Shown here: piece after piece, positions 1 to 7,864 of the stretch
How the letters are laid out: each line of letters begins with the position of its first letter
How positions within the stretch are numbered: position 1 is the first letter of the stretch
DNA from: Nioella sp. MMSF_3534
GTDB lineage: Bacteria > Pseudomonadota > Alphaproteobacteria > Rhodobacterales > Rhodobacteraceae
DNA: 64,000 bases
Reading direction: 5' to 3'
Assembly: GCF_030732985.1 (NCBI RefSeq)
Contig: NZ_JASHJX010000012.1
Span: 1-64,000, forward strand
Position numbers and translations under genes: made by a program
The notes under the pieces: model-generated
What the model was told of the DNA's origin: nothing
Databases searched by the model: none
Seen by the model: the letters and a program-made list of their open reading frames with translations, nothing else

Positions 1-45
1 GTGGGGGGCAAATCGCTCATGGCTCTCTGAAAATTGGTTTATGGT

Positions 46-71
46 CCTGCCGCATCTTCGACCGCGGCAGG
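46..71. repeat. Hairpin downstream of the cytochrome b561 gene
   Basis: An 8-bp perfect stem (CCTGCCGC / GCGGCAGG) with a 10-base loop lies about 30 bases past the stop of the minus-strand cytochrome b561 gene. It may end transcription of that operon, but the bases following it on the minus strand contain only a short, late T-rich patch. I see no gene in the first 101 bases. Confidence 0.4.
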
Positions 72-101
72 GCGTAATTCAAGGGAATAAGCCGTTTGCA
101 A

Positions 102-581
102 CTAGCCGCGTGGGCGCAGCATCCGGGTCATGGTACCATCCTTCAGCACCAGCTGGTGCAGGATCGCCACCACCGCATGGCCAAGTGCCACGATCATCAG
201 CGCATTGCCAAGCAGTTCGTGCCCTTCGCCAAGAGCCTCGATCCCGCCGAACCAGGTGATGGCGCCGCCAATGGGCGTCAGGATCATCAGCAGGTAGAGC
301 AGCCGGTGGCCCCAAAGTGCGGCGGCCTCGGCCATGGCGGAACTGCCCGGCACCGGGCCCGGCGCGCCCTGACGGTGGCGCACGAACACACGGATCAGGA
401 CCAGCACGAAGACCGCAAGACCGAGGATCGCATGGGGGTTGGGCGTCAGGATGCCGCTTTCGAGACGGGTCTCGAACGCGTCTTCCATGGCCTCATGTGT
501 GACCCAGGCCGCGAGGATCAGGACAGCAATCAGCCAATGCAGCGCGATTTGCAGGCGGGAATAGGCGGGGGCGTGTGACAT
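102..581 (-). CDS. Cytochrome b561 family membrane protein
   Basis: A 159-residue integral membrane protein of the cytochrome b561 / Ni-Fe hydrogenase b-type superfamily. Four hydrophobic helices are visible, with candidate haem-ligand histidines in helix 1 (ALHWLIAV), helix 3 (LWGHRLLYL) and helix 4 (ALGHAVVAILH). Such proteins pass electrons between quinol and periplasmic acceptors. The start at 581 is chosen because AGGAG lies just upstream; a start at 617 would add 12 residues without a better ribosome site. It is the last gene of a minus-strand cluster that begins near TerC, with 69 bases separating it from the SPFH gene, so co-transcription is possible. The substrate is unknown. Confidence 0.8.
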   Translation of the reverse strand: MSHAPAYSRLQIALHWLIAVLILAAWVTHEAMEDAFETRLESGILTPNPHAILGLAVFVLVLIRVFVRHRQGAPGPVPGSSAMAEAAALWGHRLLYLLMILTPIGGAITWFGGIEALGEGHELLGNALMIVALGHAVVAILHQLVLKDGTMTRMLRPRG

Positions 582-650
582 GGGGACTCCTGAAACAAAC
601 AGTCCGGCCCTTTTCACGGGGCCGGACCGGATTTCCGTCGCTGCCGGGGA

Positions 651-1775
651 TCAGACGCCGGGCGGCGGGGGCGGGGGCATGACGGTAAAGAGCTGCGCGA
701 GCTCTGCCACGTCTTCGGCCTTTTTCCAGCCGTCCTGACCGGCGGTCCAGACATAGGTTTCCCGCTTGAGCTGCCCGGCGCTGGCCATGCGGCCCAGATC
801 GGCCTTGGAGAACGGGCCGGTGGTCTGGCCGTTTTCGGCCAGGTGCCAGACATGTTCGACCGGCGGCGGCGGGGGCACGGCGGCACCGCCACCATGGGCC
901 GGGGCCTGCTGCTGGCCGCCCTGGTTCATCGCATTGGCCATCTGTTGGGCCATCGCCATGCCCATGCCAAGCCCCATCCCTTCGGACGCGCCGCTGCCGG
1001 GTGAGGTCGCGGCGGCCTGCAGGGCCTCGGCGGTCTGGAACTGGGTGTATTTGTTGAGATCGCCAATGACCCCCATCGAGGTGCGCTTGTCGAGCGCCTC
1101 TTCCACCGCGGGCGGCAGGCTGATGTTCTCGATATAGAGCTCGGGCAATTCCAGCCCGTATTGCGCGATGGTGCCGGAAATCGCCTCGGCCATGATCCGG
1201 CCCAGATCGCCGGTATTGCCCGCCATATCCAGCACCGGGATGCCAGAGGACCCGATCACGCGCGAAAACTCCTGCACGATGATGTTGCGGATCTGCGAGG
1301 TAACCTCGTCGGTGGTGAATTCACCGTCGGTGCCGACGATTTCGGTCATGAATTTGCCGGCGTCGTTTACCTTGACGGTGTAAGTGCCATAGGCGCGGAT
1401 GCGGGTTGGCCCGAAATCGGCGTCGCGCAGCATGATCGGGTTCTTGGTGCCCCATTTGAGGTCGGTGAACCGATTGGTGCTGACGAAGTAGATTTCCGAT
1501 TTGAACGGCGACTGGAAGCCATGCGACCAGTGCTGCAGCGTCGTCATGATCGGCATGTTGTTCGTTTCGAGCATGTAAAGGCCCGGGGTGAACACATCGG
1601 CCAGCTGGCCTTCATGGATGAAGACCGCCGTCTGGCCTTCGCGCACGGTCAGCTTGGCGCCGTACTTGATTTCGTGGCCGTGGCGTTCGAAACGCCAGAC
1701 CATCGTGTCGCGGGTGTCGTCCGTCCAGTGAATGACGTCAATGAACTGGCCGGAGAGGAAATCGAAAATGGACAT
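651..1775 (-). CDS. SPFH-domain protein with C-terminal GYF_2 domain
   Basis: A 374-residue protein of the bacterial SPFH family sometimes annotated virion core protein or YdjI-like. Residues about 30-250 form the SPFH/band-7 fold. A low-complexity linker rich in Gly, Met, Gln and Pro follows. Residues about 308-355 form a GYF_2 domain, with conserved WHLAENGQTTGPFS and a later YVWTAGQDGW. A proline run closes the protein. There is no transmembrane segment, so it probably assembles on the cytoplasmic face of the membrane. A strong AGGAGG precedes the start. Its neighbours (TelA, XpaC-like, TerC) place it in a membrane-stress cluster; the family assignment is firm, the role is inference. Confidence 0.85.
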   Translation of the reverse strand: MSIFDFLSGQFIDVIHWTDDTRDTMVWRFERHGHEIKYGAKLTVREGQTAVFIHEGQLADVFTPGLYMLETNNMPIMTTLQHWSHGFQSPFKSEIYFVSTNRFTDLKWGTKNPIMLRDADFGPTRIRAYGTYTVKVNDAGKFMTEIVGTDGEFTTDEVTSQIRNIIVQEFSRVIGSSGIPVLDMAGNTGDLGRIMAEAISGTIAQYGLELPELYIENISLPPAVEEALDKRTSMGVIGDLNKYTQFQTAEALQAAATSPGSGASEGMGLGMGMAMAQQMANAMNQGGQQQAPAHGGGAAVPPPPPVEHVWHLAENGQTTGPFSKADLGRMASAGQLKRETYVWTAGQDGWKKAEDVAELAQLFTVMPPPPPPGV

Positions 1776-1808
1776 CTGGTCCTCCTGTTGAAAATCAGAC
1801 CTTGGGGG

Positions 1809-2747
1809 TCAGCTTGGCCCACCAACCAGCCCGTCTGCAAGCTCTTGCAGGATCGGGCGGGCCTCGTCGGGGGTCATGCCGGGGCTGAGACGGGGGTTGT
1901 AGAGCATGCTGAGCAGCATCTCGTCATGGGTGGTGAGCAACGCGAATTCCTCGTCATCGTTGAAGATCGAGGGCCGCGCGGTGGGGCTGTCATTGGGCAG
2001 GCCGAGGCCCTGGGCCACTTCCTCATGCACGCAGGACCGGCGTTGCAGGTCGGGGTGCTCGGTTCGGATGAGGGCAATGGCGGAGACATAGACATTGGGC
2101 GCATCTGCGTTCGAAATCGAATAGACCGCGCAGAATTCATGGCGGGGCAGAGAGGTGATCTCCCTGATCGTGGCGTCGCTGATATTGGGCATGATCCGGC
2201 GCAGCAGGGGGGCCGCTGCGCGCTGTTCATCCCGATTGAGATAGAGCACATGGAAATTGCCGCCCGAACCCACCGCGCGGATCGAATGGCCGGTGATGCG
2301 CGCCAGACGGTCGGCATAGCGGGCGAGTTCCGCCCGATCCTCGTCGCGCATGTCCGCGGGCACCGAGCCGCCGAAATGTGCTTGCAGCCGAATGGGCCTC
2401 TCCCACCGGCGCAGTTCTGCGGGGGTCTGTTGCGCCACGAAGCGGCCGCCGGAAATGGCATATTCGCTATAAAGCGCGATGCGTTCGAAATTGGCGACCA
2501 GATTGCGGGCGACTATGGGTGTATCCGGCCCGCCGCCATCGGTGCGCAGCAGGCCCTGGGTCAGAAGCCGCTGTTGAACGCCCGCATAGTAGCGCGCATA
2601 GGCAAGGCTTTCTTCCGAGGGCTCCACAGACGGCGGTGCGACAACGGGAGCAGAGGGGCGCGAAGCGGGCGTTTGGGTCGTCTCCTCGCAGCCTGACAGG
2701 ACCGCCAGGGCGGCCACCATCAGGGCTGGAAACAGGGCCTTGCGCAT
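1809..2747 (-). CDS. DUF2927 family lipoprotein
   Basis: A 312-residue predicted lipoprotein. The signal peptide ends in a lipobox (VLSGC at residues 16-20), followed by a Pro/Ser/Ala-rich linker. The body matches DUF2927, a family common in Rhodobacterales: conserved segments include the AGSGGN-like turn, the C..YSI region and SCVHEEVAQGLGLPND. That HEE motif resembles the zinc-binding helix of some metallopeptidases, but I would not claim catalysis. It sits 26 bases after telA and 33 bases before the SPFH gene, in the same direction, so it probably belongs to the same transcript. Cellular site: anchored to a membrane on the periplasmic side. Confidence 0.8.
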   Translation of the reverse strand: MRKALFPALMVAALAVLSGCEETTQTPASRPSAPVVAPPSVEPSEESLAYARYYAGVQQRLLTQGLLRTDGGGPDTPIVARNLVANFERIALYSEYAISGGRFVAQQTPAELRRWERPIRLQAHFGGSVPADMRDEDRAELARYADRLARITGHSIRAVGSGGNFHVLYLNRDEQRAAAPLLRRIMPNISDATIREITSLPRHEFCAVYSISNADAPNVYVSAIALIRTEHPDLQRRSCVHEEVAQGLGLPNDSPTARPSIFNDDEEFALLTTHDEMLLSMLYNPRLSPGMTPDEARPILQELADGLVGGPS

Positions 2748-2773
2748 ACGGCCTCGCGCCTCCGGGTCTTGGA

Positions 2774-3967
2774 TCAGGTCCGCGGCACCGAAGTGCCGAC
2801 ATTGTCGCCTGTGCCGTCGCCCCGCGCCGTGGCCGAGGCCAGCGTGTCGCGCAGGTCGCGTTCCATGCGCTCCATCTCTTCCTCGGCAGCCGCACGGCGG
2901 CGCTTGCCTTCATCGGCGATGGCGAGGCTTTCCTCGATGGTCGCGATCAGATCGGCATTGGCTTGCTTGACCGCCTCGATATCGAAGACGCCGCGCTCCA
3001 TTTCCTCGCGGACCATCTTGTTCGATTCGCGCAGGTTGGCGGCGTTCTGGGTCAGCAGCTCATTGGTCAGGTCATTGGCCTCGCGGACGGCCTGAGCGGC
3101 CTGGGTCGAGCGCTGGATGGTCAGTGCCTGCGCTAGTTGGGTTTCCCACAGCGGCACGGTGTTCACGAGGGTGGAGTTGATCTTGGTGACCAGCGACTTG
3201 TCGTTTTCCTGCACCAGCCGGATCGAGGGCAGCGATTGCATGGTGACCTGGCGGGTGAGCTTGAGGTCATGGACCCGGCGTTCCAGATCGTCACGCGCGG
3301 CGCGCAGGTCGCGCAGTTCCTGCGCCTTCATGACCTGCTCATTTTCCGGCGCGGCGGCCACCTCGGCCTCTTTCGCCGGGATCACTTCCTCGTCCAGCTC
3401 CTTCAGCTTTTCTTCACCGGCGGCGATGTAAAGCGCCAGTTCGTCATAGAAGGCCAGCGTCTTGTCATAGAGCAGGTCGAGCGACTTGATGTCCTTCATC
3501 AGCGTATGCTCATGCGCCAGCAGGCTGTCGGTGATGCGGTCGATCTGGCCCTGCACATCTTCGTAGCGTGCCAGGAAATCATGAACCGGCTTGGCCTTGC
3601 CAAAGAGCCGTTCCCACCAGCTGCGCTTGCGGCCCGGGTCCAGCTCATCGACGGAGAAACCCCGGATGGTGCCGACGATTTCGCGCAAGCTATCGCCTGC
3701 CGGGCCGACATCCTTGTTCTTCACGCCTTCCAGCATAGCCTGGCTGATCGTTTGCAGTTCCGCCTGCGCGTTCGATCCGAAGGTGACGATCGAATTGGTG
3801 TCGGTCATGTCGAGCTCGGCCATCCGCGTGCGAATCTCTTCGGCGGTCGGGGCGGGCGCGTCGGCCAGCGGCACCAGTTCTGTCGAGGGTTCGGGCAGAA
3901 CCACGGCGTTGATTTCATCGACAAGCTGCGCGGCAGCTTCGGCCTGTTGGCGGATCTGGTCACTCAT
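2774..3967 (-). CDS. telA: Toxic anion resistance protein TelA family
   Basis: A 397-residue soluble, mostly helical protein of the TelA/KlaA family (PF05816). Typical features are the WWERLFGK segment near residue 118, extended coiled-coil stretches around 130-260, and the conserved SLPSIRLVQENDKSLVTKI and TVPLWETQLAQAL blocks near 245-285. TelA proteins are linked to tellurite and colicin resistance and to cell-envelope stress, but no biochemical activity is established. The XpaC-like gene ends 12 bases upstream. TelA and XpaC are adjacent in many bacteria, which supports a joint function. The highly charged C-terminus (MERMERDLRD) is normal for the family. Confidence 0.9.
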   Translation of the reverse strand: MSDQIRQQAEAAAQLVDEINAVVLPEPSTELVPLADAPAPTAEEIRTRMAELDMTDTNSIVTFGSNAQAELQTISQAMLEGVKNKDVGPAGDSLREIVGTIRGFSVDELDPGRKRSWWERLFGKAKPVHDFLARYEDVQGQIDRITDSLLAHEHTLMKDIKSLDLLYDKTLAFYDELALYIAAGEEKLKELDEEVIPAKEAEVAAAPENEQVMKAQELRDLRAARDDLERRVHDLKLTRQVTMQSLPSIRLVQENDKSLVTKINSTLVNTVPLWETQLAQALTIQRSTQAAQAVREANDLTNELLTQNAANLRESNKMVREEMERGVFDIEAVKQANADLIATIEESLAIADEGKRRRAAAEEEMERMERDLRDTLASATARGDGTGDNVGTSVPRT

Positions 3968-3979
3968 TGTTTTTGGTCC

Positions 3980-4882
3980 TTATGTCTCAATATGCAGATT
4001 ATCACGGTTCAGGCGGTCCCGCAGCACGTCGATTTCAACGTCGAGATCGCTGCGGTCCGTCACCAGCATGCGCTTGGTGCGGGCCGCGAAATTGGTTTCG
4101 AGGTCATCCAGCAGGGTGACGTAATCGGCACGCACCGAGGGGTCGCGGTCGCGGGCATAGAGATCGGCGAATTTCACCGTCGCGTCGCGGGCCCCGGTCA
4201 GGTAGACGCCCAGATATTTGCGGGCCTGGGTCAGATCGCGGGGGTCTTCCTCGACCGTGCGGAACATGTCGCGGGCGGTGGCCTGGAACGCCTCGACGCG
4301 GGTTTCAAGCTGTCGGTCGCCGGCCCGGCGGATCGCATCTGACATGCCAGCCAGCAGCGCCTCGGCCTCTTCGATCTTGCGCGCCACGCGGTCCGTCTGG
4401 AACTGGTCAACCCCTTCCAAGCCTTTGTCTTTCAAGGGGTCCAGCCCGAAGGAAAAGAGGTGCAGCGCGCCAGCGAGCGTGCCGACAAGGCCTGCATTCA
4501 GTACCGTCCACTGACCCCCGAAGATCAGTAGGCCAACGCCCACCCCGGTCAGGACCGAGGCGAAGATCTTGCGCGGGATCGCGGGGCGGCGGGCCACCTT
4601 GCGTTCGTTATAGGCATCTTCCGCCCGCACCCCGTCGCGCAGCAGCCATGCGGCCAGCAGCAGCACGGCGGCGCCAGCGAAATCGGTGATCATCTCGGTC
4701 ACCGGCTGGAAGAAAACCGTCAAGAAAACCAGCAGCGGCAGCAGGAACAGGATGTTGATCCGCGCGCCGTAACGTGCCGGGCTGCGGCCGCGAAAGCTGG
4801 CCTCAAGCGGTCGGGTCTGTGGGGCCTGAACCTCGGTCGAGTCCGGGTCGGGGCTGAACTGTCCGCCATAACGCTGCGCCAT
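3980..4882 (-). CDS. XpaC-like 5-bromo-4-chloroindolyl phosphate hydrolysis family protein
   Basis: A 300-residue protein with an N-terminal cytoplasmic tail, two hydrophobic segments near residues 43-80 and a third pair near 105-140. A helical cytoplasmic domain (about 150-300) has the XpaC features of paired helices and the ARKYLGVYL motif. The family name reflects an old phosphatase-phenotype screen; an actual hydrolase activity is not supported by visible catalytic residues. Its ATG follows directly on the stop codon of a 29-residue membrane peptide gene (TGAG-ATG), so the two are translationally linked. telA follows 12 bases later. Confidence 0.8.
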   Translation of the reverse strand: MAQRYGGQFSPDPDSTEVQAPQTRPLEASFRGRSPARYGARINILFLLPLLVFLTVFFQPVTEMITDFAGAAVLLLAAWLLRDGVRAEDAYNERKVARRPAIPRKIFASVLTGVGVGLLIFGGQWTVLNAGLVGTLAGALHLFSFGLDPLKDKGLEGVDQFQTDRVARKIEEAEALLAGMSDAIRRAGDRQLETRVEAFQATARDMFRTVEEDPRDLTQARKYLGVYLTGARDATVKFADLYARDRDPSVRADYVTLLDDLETNFAARTKRMLVTDRSDLDVEIDVLRDRLNRDNLHIET

Positions 4883-4883
4883 C

Positions 4884-4973
4884 TCAGACCACCCCGAAGC
4901 CGCCGAAAATCGCCATCACGATGATGACCACAAGCGCCACGAAGGCGACACCCTGAAGACCGTTTGAACTCAT
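4884..4973 (-). CDS. 29-residue membrane peptide
   Basis: A very short frame: MSSNGLQGVAFVALVVIIV opens it and it ends MAIFGGFGVV. One hydrophobic helix fills nearly the whole peptide. It begins 10 bases after an AAAGGGG ribosome-site candidate, and its TGA lies one base before the XpaC ATG, an arrangement typical of a translated leader gene. It lies between terC and the XpaC-like gene on the same strand. I know of no named family. Peptides of this size usually act as small subunits or regulators of a membrane partner, here plausibly XpaC or TerC; that is inference. Confidence 0.6.
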   Translation of the reverse strand: MSSNGLQGVAFVALVVIIVMAIFGGFGVV

Positions 4974-5029
4974 TTAGGAACCCCTTTCCGCCCAATACGA
5001 TAAGCACGCAGGGGCGTAAAAAAAAGATG

Positions 5030-5878
5030 TCAGTGCTTGGAATCGTGTACCGGGACGGTTTCCGCCAATGCCCCGCGTGCCCGTTCAGCATCGAGCTTGC
5101 GTTTATAGCCGGTTTGAATGAACTCGACCACGAACAGCACCACGACCGCGAAATAGAAGGTGGTCTTCGACATCGGGATCAGCGCGTAACCGAAGATATG
5201 CACCGCCATGGCCGGATCATGGGTGGCGTGTTCGGCGGCAACGCCCGCCTCGCCAAGCAGCACGACGCCCACGATCAGCAGGATGAACAGGCCCAGAACC
5301 TCGTACATCCGGTTCTTCTCGATAAAGGCGGTGACACCATCTGCCAGCAGCAGCATCGCAAGACCCGAGAGCAGGATCGCGGCGGCCAAAATCGGGAAAA
5401 CATCGGTGATGGCGAGCGCGGACAGAACGGAATCGAAGCTGAAAATCAGGTTCATCAAGACGATGAGCACAACCACCTGAACAGCAGATTTTCCCGATTT
5501 TTCAGGACCTTCATGGTCGAAATCATGAACCGACAAAAGGTGCCCGATTTCCTTGACCGCCGTATACATGATGAAGACGCCACCGAAGACGAAGACACAG
5601 GTGGCAAAGTTGACGCCGCCTTCCAGCACGCCCTCCCAGTTCATGACGAAGAAAGGCTCGGACAGGCTCTCGATCAGCTGGACCATGGTGAAGAGCAAGA
5701 CGACCCGCAGCGCCACGGCGATGATGATCCCCCAGAACCGCACTTTCTTTTGGCTTTCTTTCGGGGCCCGCTGGCTTTCAATCGAAATGTAAAGAAGGTT
5801 GTCGAAGCCCAGAACCGCCTGCAGGAAGCACAGCATCACCAGGTTGCCGAGGTTTTCGAGGGTCAGGATATCTGCCAT
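5030..5878 (-). CDS. terC: TerC family integral membrane protein
   Basis: A 282-residue polytopic membrane protein of the TerC family (PF03741). The two family-defining acidic motifs inside membrane helices are present: LGFDNLLYI near residue 22 and FSFDSVLSA near residue 146. About eight transmembrane segments can be traced. TerC proteins are tied to tellurite resistance and, in several bacteria, to manganese export or metallation of exoenzymes. The gene heads the minus-strand Ter-type cluster, 56 bases ahead of the 29-residue peptide gene. Upstream a hairpin lies in its leader, but the conserved core of a manganese riboswitch is not seen. Confidence 0.9.
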   Translation of the reverse strand: MADILTLENLGNLVMLCFLQAVLGFDNLLYISIESQRAPKESQKKVRFWGIIIAVALRVVLLFTMVQLIESLSEPFFVMNWEGVLEGGVNFATCVFVFGGVFIMYTAVKEIGHLLSVHDFDHEGPEKSGKSAVQVVVLIVLMNLIFSFDSVLSALAITDVFPILAAAILLSGLAMLLLADGVTAFIEKNRMYEVLGLFILLIVGVVLLGEAGVAAEHATHDPAMAVHIFGYALIPMSKTTFYFAVVVLFVVEFIQTGYKRKLDAERARGALAETVPVHDSKH

Positions 5879-5945
5879 TTTCTATCGCCTTGATCTATCG
5901 CTTTTTCCGGGCTCTTGCCGGGTCTCTTCGTCTGAATAATCACTT

Positions 5946-5972
5946 GGGGCGGCGCTTGTCACGCCTTTCCCC
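5946..5972 (-). promoter_or_regulatory. GC-rich hairpin in the terC leader
   Basis: On the minus strand, GGGGAAAGGCG and CGCCGCCCC can form an imperfect stem about 70-95 bases ahead of the terC ATG. It could be a leader structure or part of a promoter region. The GGGGAGUA core expected of the yybP-ykoY manganese riboswitch, which often precedes terC, is absent. Confidence 0.3.
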
Positions 5973-6023
5973 GCGTCGGGTTCCCTCTTGCCAAGTCCCA
6001 CGCGCTGGCTTATCCCGTTGCCA

Positions 6024-6080
6024 TCGTGGCGATTTGTTAACCGGATTGCGGGCCACGTTAAACAAGCCGCTAAAGAGGTC
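6024..6080 (+). promoter_or_regulatory. SAM-II riboswitch upstream of metZ
   Basis: The segment has the compact SAM-II layout. Stem P1 is CGTGGC (6025-6030) paired with GCCACG (6052-6057). The loop contains GATTTG and a CCGGATTGCGG stretch, and P1 is followed directly by the signature TTAAACAAGCCGCTAAAG. GCGG in the loop (6048-6051) and CCGC at 6067-6070 can pair, which would give the expected pseudoknot. SAM-II senses S-adenosylmethionine and in alphaproteobacteria sits before metA, metX or metZ. Here a perfect-looking terminator follows 25 bases later and metZ starts at 6165. The predicted logic is that bound SAM turns metZ off. Confidence 0.92.
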
Positions 6081-6104
6081 GAGCAGCGCCAGCCATGGCT
6101 CTTG

Positions 6105-6136
6105 CCCCCGACCGTTCACCCGGTTCGGGGTTTTTT
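6105..6136 (+). terminator. Intrinsic terminator in the metZ leader
   Basis: A stem of CCCCGA-CCG and CGG-T-TCGGGG (one bulged T) closes on a short loop and is followed by six T residues, a classic rho-independent terminator. It lies between the SAM-II aptamer and the metZ ribosome site (AAGGACC at 6154-6160). It is therefore best read as the expression platform of the riboswitch, giving premature termination when SAM is plentiful. SAM-II elements with terminators are known, although many act on translation. Confidence 0.85.
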
Positions 6137-6164
6137 CATGCCTCGGGCCAGCAAAGGACCGTGA

Positions 6165-7370
6165 ATGACTATGGGACCGAAAGTTCTTCCCGCCGACGCC
6201 AAGCCCCGCACCCGCGCCGTCCATGGCGGCACCCGCCGCAGCCAGTATGGCGAGGTCAGCGAGGCGATCTTCCTCACGCAGGGCTTCGTCTATGACAGCG
6301 CCGAACAGGCCGAGGCGCGGTTCATTGAATCGGGCGATGACGAGTTCATCTATGCCCGCTACGGCAACCCCACCGTGCGCATGTTCGAGGAACGGATCGC
6401 GGCGCTGGAGGGCACCGAGGATGCCTTCGCCACGGCCTCCGGCATGGCCGCCGTCAGTGGTGCGCTGACCTCGATGCTCAAGGCGGGCGACCATGTGGTG
6501 TCCGCGAAGGCTCTGTTCGGCTCGTGCCTTTACATCCTCGAAGAGGTGCTGACCCGCTTCGGCGTTGAGGTCACCTTCGTCGATGGCACCGATCTGAACG
6601 AGTGGAAGGCGGCGATCCGGCCCGACACCAAGGCGGTGTTCTTCGAGAGCATGTCGAACCCGACGCTGGAGGTTATCGACATAAAAGGCGTCAGCGAGCT
6701 GGCCCATGCGGTCGGGGCAATTGTCGTCGTGGACAACGTCTTTGCCACGCCCGTCCTGCAACGCTCTGGCGATTTGGGGGCCGATGTCATCGTCTATTCC
6801 GCCACCAAGCATATCGACGGGCAGGGACGTTGTCTGGGGGGCGTCATCTGCGGTACACGCCAGTTCATTCGCAAGGTGGTGGAGCCTTACCTGAAGCATA
6901 CCGGCGGTTCGCTTTCGCCCTTCAATGCCTGGGTGATGCTGAAGGCGCTGGAAACCATGGACCTGCGGGTGCGGGCGCAAGCGGACAGCGCCTACAGGAT
7001 CGCAACCGCGCTGCACGGTCAACCCGGTCTGGCCCGCGTTATCCACCCCTTCCTGCCCGATCACCCGCAGCAAAACCTCGCGATTGCGCAAATGGAAGCG
7101 GGCGGGACGATGATCTCCATAGAATTGCAGGGTGGCAAACCGGCAGCTTTCAAGATGCTTAACGCGCTGAAGGTCATCGTGATTTCCAACAATCTGGGCG
7201 ACGCAAAGTCGATCATCACCCATCCCGCGACCACAACCCACCAGCGGCTGACGCCCGAACAGCGCGCCGCGCTTGGCATCTCGGACGGGCTGTTGCGCCT
7301 GTCTGTTGGGCTGGAAGATCCGTCCGATCTGATCGCGGATCTCGAGCAGGCACTTGCGGCGGCCCAATGA
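6165..7370 (+). CDS. metZ: O-succinylhomoserine sulfhydrylase
   Basis: A 401-residue PLP enzyme of the Cys/Met metabolism family that makes homocysteine directly from an O-acylhomoserine and sulfide. The PLP lysine is K215 in YSATKHIDGQGRCLGG, the MetZ signature. Other family marks are YARYGNPTV near residue 63 and the C-terminal LRLSVGLEDPSDLI. Length is normal. Start 6165 is chosen because AAGGACC lies 5-10 bases ahead; an ATG at 6171 is a close alternative. The SAM-II riboswitch and terminator just upstream make regulation by SAM very likely. O-acetylhomoserine as substrate cannot be excluded from sequence alone. It overlaps the next gene by 4 bases. Confidence 0.95.
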   Translation: MTMGPKVLPADAKPRTRAVHGGTRRSQYGEVSEAIFLTQGFVYDSAEQAEARFIESGDDEFIYARYGNPTVRMFEERIAALEGTEDAFATASGMAAVSGALTSMLKAGDHVVSAKALFGSCLYILEEVLTRFGVEVTFVDGTDLNEWKAAIRPDTKAVFFESMSNPTLEVIDIKGVSELAHAVGAIVVVDNVFATPVLQRSGDLGADVIVYSATKHIDGQGRCLGGVICGTRQFIRKVVEPYLKHTGGSLSPFNAWVMLKALETMDLRVRAQADSAYRIATALHGQPGLARVIHPFLPDHPQQNLAIAQMEAGGTMISIELQGGKPAAFKMLNALKVIVISNNLGDAKSIITHPATTTHQRLTPEQRAALGISDGLLRLSVGLEDPSDLIADLEQALAAAQ

Positions 7371-7864
7371 CCGAGATCACCATTCACCGCGTCAGGGCGG
7401 GGGAGGGCGACCTGCTGGGGCAGCTCTTTCACCGATCCGTGCATGAGGGCACACTTGGGGCCTATGATGCCGCGCAACGTGCGGCGTGGAGCCCGGAGCC
7501 GCCAAGCGGCCCGGATTGGGAGGCGCGGCTGTTCGACTGTGTAACGCTGGTGGCCTGGGCTGGGAAGCTTCCCGCCGGGTTCATGACGCTGGACCCCGAA
7601 ACCGGCTATCTCGACCTCGCTTTCGTCGCGCCCGAATGGCAGGGGCAGGGTGTGGCGGCAATGCTCTATGGTCTTCTGGAACGCTGCGCGCGACGCCACG
7701 GGCTGGCGCAGCTGAGCACCGATGCCAGCGAACTGGCGCGGCGCTTCTTCCTCAAGCAGGGCTGGCAGGATGGGCCACGGCAGGAGGTGACGCGGGGCGG
7801 TGTGACCTTGCACAATTACCGCATGGCAAAATCGCTGAAACCTGCGCTAGAACGGGCGGCATGA
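7367..7864 (+). CDS. GNAT family N-acetyltransferase
   Basis: A 165-residue GNAT enzyme. The acetyl-CoA binding motif A is visible as LAFVAPEWQGQGVAAMLY (about residues 83-100), followed by the second-half motif FFLKQGW near 126. Its start codon overlaps the metZ stop (ATGA), and its own stop overlaps the next gene in the same way, so the three are translated from one riboswitch-controlled message. The acetyl acceptor is unknown. Confidence 0.85.
   Translation: MTEITIHRVRAGEGDLLGQLFHRSVHEGTLGAYDAAQRAAWSPEPPSGPDWEARLFDCVTLVAWAGKLPAGFMTLDPETGYLDLAFVAPEWQGQGVAAMLYGLLERCARRHGLAQLSTDASELARRFFLKQGWQDGPRQEVTRGGVTLHNYRMAKSLKPALERAA

Noticed and set aside
5879-6020. Manganese (yybP-ykoY) riboswitch before terC
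   Set aside because: A GC-rich hairpin exists, but the conserved GGGGAGUA core and its partner loop are not present.
7486-7860. N-terminal extension of the glutamine amidotransferase
   Set aside because: It overlaps the acetyltransferase in another frame, and an ATGA overlap marks the true start at 7861.
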